NCBI RefSeq assembly: GCF_019578655.1
Contig: NC_063261.1
Coordinates: forward strand, 27,445,126-27,509,125
Length of the DNA: 64,000 nt
Origin: Ricinus communis
Taxonomy: Eukaryota; Streptophyta; Magnoliopsida; Malpighiales; Euphorbiaceae
Direction of reading: 5' to 3'
Position 1 is the stretch's first letter; each line of letters starts with the position of its first letter. Below are positions 56,363 through 64,000 of this stretch, piece by piece. Both the position numbers and the translations under genes were made by a program. The notes under the pieces are model-generated. The model saw only the letters and a program-made list of their open reading frames with translations, did no database searches and was not told the DNA's origin.

Positions 56363-58040
56363 AGAAAAAAAGATACCAAAAATTGTTAAATAATGAAATT
56401 GCAAGATACTTTTTTATATTAATGCTATAATTTATTAATTGTAATATTAGCATTAACGAGTAATTATTTTATTAAAAACATAATTTTTATGAAAAAGAGG
56501 AAAGAAATCAAATATTTTTAAGAGTCATTTTTTACCTTTTTATTAAAAAATTTAGATAAGAATAATGGATTAGGAAATGTCTTAAAATATATCATATAAT
56601 AGAGAATGAGAATAATTTAAGAGTTTATTAAAATATATTTATGCGAGCATAAATAAAGTGAAAGCAAATGTATTTATTTTTAAATTATGATACAATTAGA
56701 TAAAATTATTAAGAAGTGTAAAATTTAAAATTTTAATTAATAATTAGATCATTTAAATGTCATATAATGAATGGGTATTTATAGGTGTAATCACTAGATT
56801 TATGGGATACTTGATGGAAAGCAGCTTCTTATACTATTGAAGGAAAGCAACTTTTTTTCCACTGCTCTCATATAATGAGAGATTTGTCACATTTTCTACA
56901 AAATTATCCCAACAGCTAGAAGAATGAGTTGGATTCTCCATAGAATCAATCTTTTAAGTAACAAAAATCTCCTTCACTTAGATCTTCTATTTAGATTTTT
57001 AAAAAATAATGCTAAACTTTCTTTTGACTCTCAAAATGCCAAAGTTCCTCATCCTTGCTTGTTTGTTTTTTACTAATTGCATTTTATTTTTTTGGTGGTA
57101 CATCAAAAAGATATTACTAATGGCATTTTGCATATTGATTTGTTAGATATGTTTAAAATTGATTCACTACAAAGGACCAAGGTAACCTCCTAATATATGA
57201 TAAAATGACAAGAAGTTGCTTTGACATCTCACTCACATTTTCAATCCAAAATCTTAGCATATAAGCCAATAATGTCATTCCTAGTTTTCTCTACTTTGAG
57301 GAATAACTATAGCATATCTATACTACTTATTTTGAATTCAGATTTTGTCCTGTTGATATATATTGTTATCTATAATATAAGTATTTTCTTATTTTTATTA
57401 ACATTTATTTTAAATAATCATTTCAATTAATCTACTTGAAAAAATTTGAAATTTCATATAAAATTTCAAATTGTACATATACATTTTAAAATAATCTAGT
57501 TAAAATACCTAACTAAACCATATAAAAAACATTAAATGATTATTCAAATTTAATGGAGTAAAAATTTAATTTTAAGAATTTTAAAGTTTGGATAGTTTTG
57601 GAGATTTGACAAATTTTTGAACCGTTTGAAATTATATTTATTCATAATTATTAATTAAATAATAAAATTAGAATTACTAATTTTAAATTTATTAATATAT
57701 TTTATATAATCTAAAATAAAAAAAAATTGATTTCTTATTTTTTAATCTATTTATTAAAAGAATAGCAAATTCTTGTTATATACACGATATAAAATAAAAT
57801 GAGTTTTTATGATTTCTTAAAATTCTTGAATTTATCTTTTTTAAATTCAATGACTTTTGTAATTAAATCTTGTTACAATATAGGAGATGTTCTGACTCCA
57901 TATTAAGCTCAAGCTTAGCCCAATCAGAAAATGATTAATATTTTGGTATGCACAAATTCAACTTGAAATGTTATAGTTCAAATCTCAACAATTAAAATAG
58001 TTTTAACTTGAATATTCTTTTTTATGATAAAAAGATTTCA
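56363..58040. other. AT-rich intergenic sequence
   Basis: No gene, paired repeat or recognisable domain seen on either strand. Confidence 0.45.
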
Positions 58041-58429
58041 TTCCATAGAAAGGAGAATTGCAAAAAAATGTCTTCAAAAAGATGTCTCATTAAAACACCT
58101 TATTGAATAAAATCTAAAGGACAAAACTCTAACAAGAAAAAAGAGCAAATTATAGAAACAAGGTCATGAAGTAAAGACTGAACTTCATCCTCAAGCTACA
58201 CCATACTTACTATAAAAGAATGCGAACATAGAGTAATATTAAGTACTACCAAATTACCAAGAAGATGAACATGTCGAAATCAAATAGCATGCACCATATT
58301 TGCCAATAAATGAACAATAACTACTAATAAATAAACATCAAAAATCACTATATAATCATTAATAAGATTAACAATATTTAACTCGATCATTATATACGTA
58401 ACGTCATATTCAACAACCAAAACTAGTCC

Positions 58430-59288
58430 CTCCTTAATAGTAAGCATTTATGCCATCTCAACATTAGTACAACTCATATTAGGCTAAGTATCTGCAGCAA
58501 TACAACAATCTTATCATCTCAATTAACAACTCTAAGCCTAAATCTGACCCATGCTTGTCAAGCGAGGCATCAATATTCAACTTGAACAAACCCAATTCTG
58601 GCTTGCACCATCGAATTTGTTCCTCCGCAACAGTATTACCAAGACTATTATATGAAGGGCATAATGTGCATAAGCGAATTCCTCATAATATCTCAAAGCA
58701 TAGTGTCAAACCATATCAAGTTTGAGGACACACAAACTATGTATAAACTTATTTCTTTATTGTCCAAGACATCAATAACTCATAATCAAAACACAAAATC
58801 ATCAAGAAGACAATGAATATGTATAATTAAGTTAAAAAATCTGAGCCTCTCAAAATTATCAGCAATCAAATTGTATGGACTATAACTCCAAATATCTCGA
58901 GCATATGGGCAAAAAAATAGCACGAGTTATAGTCTCAAAGCAACAATCACAGCAGAAACATCTAGTATCATCCATAGTATAGTGACTAAACAAGTTAAAG
59001 TTAGAAGGAAAACTTCAACACAAGCTCTCCAAAGGAAAATCCTAATCTTAGAAGGAATAAAAAGTTGCCAAATATTCTTCCATACCACTTTGTCATGCTA
59101 TTTACATGAGATTTATAAACAATATTGGTTAAAGAAAAACTAAGATCATAAACACTTCTCACTGTATACTTACCTTTCTTATAATAGTGCCATGATAAGT
59201 CATCTAAAGCATGAAACCGAGGCCGAGAGATTTGCAATATAATCTCTGCTTCAAAAAAGAGGAAATGGCTATGAATTCTGCTCCTCAT
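58430..59288 (-). pseudogene. LINE (non-LTR retrotransposon) 3' remnant
   Basis: On the minus strand, a zf-RVT-type segment (ILQISRPRFHALDDLSWHYY, KKGKYTVRSVYDLSF) lies at 59100-59260, followed by decayed Cys-rich sequence (VSAVIVA, CDCCFE) near 58930. Near 58480-58620 there is an RVT_3/RNase H-like start (IRWCKPELGLFKLNIDASLD). This order, RT zinc-binding then plant RNase H, is typical of LINE-derived ORF2 ends. Stops are frequent. Confidence 0.75.
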
Positions 59289-59574
59289 TCAACTTTCTAT
59301 TTGTTAAAGATAATGAAGTTATCTTTAGAACATATATATAGTTTAAAAAAAAGAATGGCTTAAATCAATAGGTATTTTGAGTATAAAAATGAATGGTAGA
59401 AATAATTTTAGAAAAATATATAAATTGAGAAACTGAAATCCTTGTTATTCATTCCAAAGAAAATTCTTTTAGTATTTATTTTTCTCCTACTTTAAGAGAG
59501 AAATGTGATTTCTTTTTGTTTAATAAATTTTTATACTTTAATTACAATATACTACCTCATCTTTTTATTTCCAA

Positions 59575-60975
59575 ACAGTGGTATGAGAGCCAATAGGTTA
59601 TAAGTTAGTAGAAGTTATTTATGTGGGAAGCAAGTTATAGTAAATAACATGGCAATAAAGTTTGAAATTTTAAAATTTAATAGGAGCAAATTTTTTGTTG
59701 TGGAAAATAAAGATTAAAGCAATTTTAAGAATAGACAATTGCTTAGCAGCAAATAGTGATAGACCAACTAAAATTAATGGATGATGATAAATGAAAAGAA
59801 ATAAAAAATAATGCAGTTGTGAATTTTACATTTGGCAATTGTAAATGGACTTCTTTCAAGTATTTTTAAAAAGAAAATAGTAAAGAAGATATGAGATTAT
59901 CTCATAAAACTATAGGAGGCCAAAAAACTTTCAATAAGATTTTCCTCAAGAGGAATTTGTACACTTTACAAATAGTAAATCTACTTCAGTAATATAGCAT
60001 ATCAATACCTTGAACACTCTATCTTATTAACTCTCGTTGTTGGATTATAAAATAGATACAAATAAACGTGTTGAACTTTTATTTCAAAGTCTACCTAATT
60101 CGTATGATCAATTCATCATTAATTTGACAAATGATTCCATTATGGAAGTCCTAAACTTTGATGATGTTGCAGTTGCTATTCTAGAAGAAGAAAATCGACA
60201 TAAAAGCAAAGAAGACATGTTAGCTAATTTGCAACAAGCATAGGCACTAATGTTGTAGACAATGAGATCAACAAAACGTGACCAAAATGGGAGTCAAAAT
60301 CAAAAAGTAAGAAGAACCTGAAGTGCTATCACTATGGAAAAGAGGGTCACTTAAAGAAGGATTGTTAATATAAATTAAAAAAAAATTAATCCTCGAGAAA
60401 ACAAGCAAGTACCTTAAATGAGGGCGATGCTTTGAGTTATGAAGTAGCGAGAACTAATGAAGGCAGAAAGACATTACCTGATGATTGGTTCACTGACTTA
60501 GGAGCCACATTTCACATGATCTCTCAAAGATAATGGTTCCATCATTATGAACGTGTCTCTAAAAAATCTGTGTACAACTGTAATGATCAAGCCTTGAAGA
60601 TTATTGGTATTAGAACTATCAAGATAAAGTTCCATGATGGTATAGTTAGCACTATTCAATAAAGTGCAACATGTGGAGGACTTAAGAAAGAACTTGTTGT
60701 CATTATATTAACTAGATGTCCTTGACTATAAAGTTGAAGTTGAAAAAGGAATCATAAAGGAAATTCAAGTGGCGCTTGTACTAGTGAATAGAGAAAAGGT
60801 AACTACCAACCTATATATATTGAAGGAAGAGACTTTCCAAGAAGGAGAAGCATCAGTTGCTTCTACTCCAAGTGAAATATCTATAATAGTATGGCATCAA
60901 AAACTTAAGCATATGCGAGCAAGTAATGAAAATTCCTGCGGAGCAAAATCTACTTCCTAGTTTCTCTAAGGTGTC
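59575..60975 (+). pseudogene. TNT1-like copia remnant (gag and protease)
   Basis: 'GANFLLWKIKIKAILRIDN' type gag start near 59680, then VELLFQSLPNSYDQFIINL and DDVAVAILEEENRHKSKEDM (60037-60243, UBN2 gag). A zinc-knuckle-like CYHYGKEGHLKKDC lies near 60325, then a protease-like DWFTDLGATFHMIS near 60480 (DSGAT has become DLGAT) and a pre-integrase-like WHQKLKHM near 60890. Integrase and RT were not found; LTRs were not identified. Confidence 0.75.
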
Positions 60976-61244
60976 CTTCTTCTATGAGCATTGTTGATAT
61001 GACCCTAGACAATCTATTGAATAGAACCAATCCATTTTGTGTATTTATCAAGAACAAGATAAAGGATACGCAATTAAGAACTCACACTAATATATTGAAG
61101 GAACCCTTAGCAATCAATGAACAATCAACAAAGTTGCAATGTCCAAAATATTAAGTCCTTGCAATAACTTAAAAAGAGAACACTTTTAAGTATCAAATTA
61201 TGATCAAAGTTGGAGTTTTATAAGATGATAACCTATAAAGTGTT
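60976..61244. other. Short intergenic spacer, nothing recognised
   Basis: AT-rich sequence between the TNT1-like remnant and the MuDR element; no domain or repeat identified. Confidence 0.4.
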
Positions 61245-64000
61245 AAATGCCCCACTGGTACCAAATCTTCGCACTTTTTTCCAAAAGGTACCAAACCTTC
61301 AATTTGTTTCTTTTTGGTACCACTCATATTATTTATGTATCTTCCGCCAGTACCAATAAGTAATCCGGCACTAATTTGCTGATGTGGCTGCCAGATTTAT
61401 GAGGGATAACACACCACTTGCCACATCTATTGCTGACTCCTTCACTTTATTCTAGTCAACAATTAACCAAATACCTTTAAATGAGCTACAAAATTGAGAG
61501 ACATTGTGATCAAATGAACATAAAACGCTCGAAGCTAACCAAAAAGTAACTGTTGGTACTAAACCTCAAAAATCAACGTAAACCGCTCGAATTCCACCTC
61601 CATTGTCAACAGTCTCTGAATCTCTCATTTCTCATCTCTGACCTTCTACTTCATACCTGCATATTGCGACATTATGGAACAATGACACTCGACTAGCGAG
61701 TAAGGGAGAAAGCCGAAGACCCACCACTATACTATAAGTACAAGCGCGCCACTAGTTATTCTATTGTTATTGAAAGCTATTTTGCATCTTTCAATGCATA
61801 ATACATGCTGCATTTCTTTGGAAGTTCACAATGTAGGGGGCTAGGTTTTTCCTAATTCCTTTTTATTAGTTGAATGTTGATGATGTTTAGGGATTAATAC
61901 TGCTTATGTGTGGTTGTTTCATATTTGTTTAATTTATTTATTTTGCAGTGCCTAATTTCGACTACTTCAGTTTGTATTGGCATGATTATGGAGTTGATGG
62001 TAGAGGTCAACCTAAGCTATGAGATATAGGAGCTATGGATTTTGTAGTTCAGATAAGATATCTATGATAGAAATAGATTCAATGGCTAGAGAGCTAGGAT
62101 TGAATCCTGAAAGAAAGCTTATTATGTGGAAGGATCCTACAAAGAGTATGAGTGATGGGTTGAGAAGCCTTGAGACTGATAGGGATGCTTTAGAAATGGC
62201 AATGGTTATGGAGAGTTCTAAATTAATGCATATATTTAGTAGGGATAAGTTTGAAGCTGGGGAAGAAACTGGGGAGGAAGATGGGGCAGAACTTGGGGAA
62301 GAAGCTGGGGATGAGGCTGTGAAAAATATGGATGATGACAGCAACAAGGATAGTGAGAATAGTGATAAAGATTCAGAGGACAGTGAGTTTGTGGATTCTG
62401 ATTATGACTTGAGGGATGGAGATGCTAATGATGATGCCATGTTTGATGAGTTTATTGATAAGGAGCTTGAGAGGGACAAACCTTCTGGTTCAAGTAGTGC
62501 TAGGCAACTTGTTGAGGAGTTGTCTGAAGAAATAGATGGCACAGTATATGGTCCATCAGATGAGCTGTTGTCATGCTCCTCATCTGAAGACAGTGATGCA
62601 GATTCAAGGAAGCAGAGATGGCCTCTGTTTAATGAGGAGACTGACATGGCAAATCCCAGCTTTAAGATTGGAATGCTCTTCAGTTCCTTCAAACAATTCA
62701 AGGATGCTGTTAAGAGCTCATCAATTAAAAAGTAAAAACCAATTTATATTTGAGCCAAACACAAGGCAGAAATGCAATGCTAAATGCAAAAAAAGATGCC
62801 AATTTTTCATTTGGGCTTACCTGCTAAACTTAGACAAACGAACAGTGCAGGTCAAGTCAGCCAATTTCACTCACAACTATTCAAGAGAGGCATACAATAG
62901 GCATGTTCATGCCAATTGGATAGCTCAACATTATGTTGAAAGGTTCAGAGTTGATCCCAATTGGGCAATTCAAGGGATCATACAAGCTGTGAAAGAAGAT
63001 TGTGGTGTTGAAGTGTCCAGACTGAAAGCATGGAAAAAAAGAAATGCTGTTTTGAGATTTATCAATGGTGATGAGACAAAACAACTTTCTAGCCTTCATG
63101 ATTACAAGCTAGAACTCTTGAGAAGTAATCCAGGAAGCACAATAGTTTTTGGTTTGAATAAAGGTATTTTTAATAATATGTATGTGTGCTTTGCTGCATT
63201 GAGGGAAGGATTTAAGTCTTGTAGGCCTTTCATATCTTTAGATGGGCGTTGGCTGAAATGAGTATTTGGAGGACAGCTTCTCACGATTGTTGGTTTAGAT
63301 GCAAATGACTGCATCTATCCAATGGCATGGTGTGTTGTGCAAAAAGAAAACAAGGATAACTGGAAATAGTTTTTGGAGCTGCTGGCTGAAGATTTGGGGA
63401 TAACAAACAGTTATCATTGGGTGTTTATGACTGATAGGCAGAAGGTAAATACTCTTCACACATTTCTTTTATATTCCTTCATATATTTTGGCATAAGAAC
63501 AGGGATGCTATGAAAAGAGTAGCATCTGCTTACTGCCCTAAGATCTTGAAAAAACTAGAAAAGTCCAAAGAATTTTACTGGATGTTTACAACAAAGTGGT
63601 CAGAGGTAAGAGATTTCAAGTGGTTGGCCGAGGGGGATAGTTTGTAGTTGACAAATAAGAAATGACATGCACATGTAGGAGGTGGGATCTAACTGGAATA
63701 CCTTGTTGTCATGTTGTATGTGCAATTTGGTATAACAATGAGAACCCTGAGTATTATATACATGACTACTACAAGGTTGAAACATACCCAAAATGCTATA
63801 GCCATTTGATTAACCCAACCACCGGTAAAGAATTTTGGCCCAAGGCAACTGCCTCACCGGTCTTACCCCCCAAACCAATCAAACCTAGAAAAGGCAGACC
63901 TACTAGAAAGAGAAGGTTAGATGAAGAAGAGATGGAGGGTCTGATAAGAAATGGCAAGGTCACCAAGAAGGGCACCGTGATGACATGCACAGTTTGTGGT
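61245..64000 (+). mobile_element. MuDR-type element, left end and transposase, runs off the window
   Basis: A candidate left terminus ('gtgttaaatgccccactggtaccaaatc', then repeated 'ggtaccaaa/ggtaccact' motifs at 61255-61350) precedes the transposase gene by about 0.7 kb, the layout of MULEs. The right end is outside the window, so neither terminal repeat nor target duplication can be verified. Confidence 0.6.
62019..64000 (+). pseudogene. MuDR/MULE transposase pseudogene (partial at the window end)
   Basis: N-terminal PB1-like segment (SSDKISMIEIDSMARELGLN, MSDGLRSLETDRDALEM), a long acidic Glu/Asp/Ser region (residues about 85-170), then the MuDR DNA-binding domain (FNEETDMANPSFKIGMLFSS, CKKRCQFFIWAYLL, QVKSANFTHNYSRE). 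The MULE transposase core starts with PFISLDGRWLK (first Asp) and MAWCVVQKENKDNW; VFMTDRQK carries the second Asp. The part with the third acidic residue is missing. The SWIM zinc finger follows (CTCRRWDLTGIPCCH, 63670-63714), then GRPTRKRRLDEEE and a TCTVCG start of a zinc knuckle at the edge. Lesions: a stop plus frameshift near 62733, TGA at 63259, TAG at about 63368, and a stop near 63645. A GT-AG intron probably spans about 63445-63502. Confidence 0.88.

Noticed and set aside
57221..57430. 69-codon hydrophobic ORF
   Set aside because: AT-rich intergenic composition, no similarity, no splice or promoter context.
61233..61350. Protein-coding potential in 'ggtaccaaa' motifs
   Set aside because: Repeated ggtacc motifs match MULE terminal-type sequence better than any coding frame; stops throughout.

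Overview
This is a nuclear plant DNA window: AT-rich, with intron-containing genes, Ty1/copia LTR retrotransposons, MULE and hAT debris, receptor-like (RLP) and NLR resistance-gene fragments, a Lambda-class glutathione transferase and a clade-D PP2C. It is a eudicot, most likely a rosid; I cannot name the species. I saw no rRNA, tRNA, CRISPR or prokaryotic features.

Layout. 1-4074: AT-rich, one degenerate repeat block. 4270-12222: an RLP pseudogene (+) split by copia element E1 (7026-12133, minus strand, TSD GGAAC); its 3' end runs directly into NLR sequence. 12223-14030: truncated NLR remnants A and A2, followed by a hAT MITE (14143-14532). 15256-15862: copia gag fragment. 16203-22400: partial GSTL pseudogene (minus strand, exons 8, 7 and 6 only), split inside exon 8 by E2 (16930-21926, TSD GATAT). 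22786-27850: a decayed repeat sequence split by a different copia element, E4 (23134-27813, TSD TGTAT). 29114-30492: NLR remnant B. 32148-38700: NLR remnant C, split by E3 (32338-37303, TSD CTTAG). 39562-43181: intact nine-exon GSTL gene (minus). 44872-48465: non-autonomous MULE with long TIRs, carrying a nested MITE. 50926-54084: intact four-coding-exon PP2C gene (minus) with a multi-uORF leader. 55300-61240: intergenic sequence with a foldback MITE, a LINE remnant and a TNT1-like copia remnant. 61245-64000: a degenerate MuDR-type transposase gene running off the window.

Only two genes look functional: GSTL (plastid-targeted thiol transferase/reductase type) and the clade-D PP2C. Both are on the minus strand, a pairing I recall also from Arabidopsis. 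The 12-39 kb part is a decaying resistance-gene cluster, apparently built by duplication of an 'NLR + GSTL' block and then broken by three insertions of one copia family (E1, E2, E3). That family shares a GC-rich Asp/Pro/Thr/Arg-rich linker and conserved LTR hairpins. I found no convincing new multi-gene system. The most unusual points are the RLP-NLR junction, NLR relatives that lack the nucleotide-binding core, hairpin-associated LTR deletions, an in-frame loss of the YVDD motif in E2, and a long overlapping uORF on the PP2C gene.
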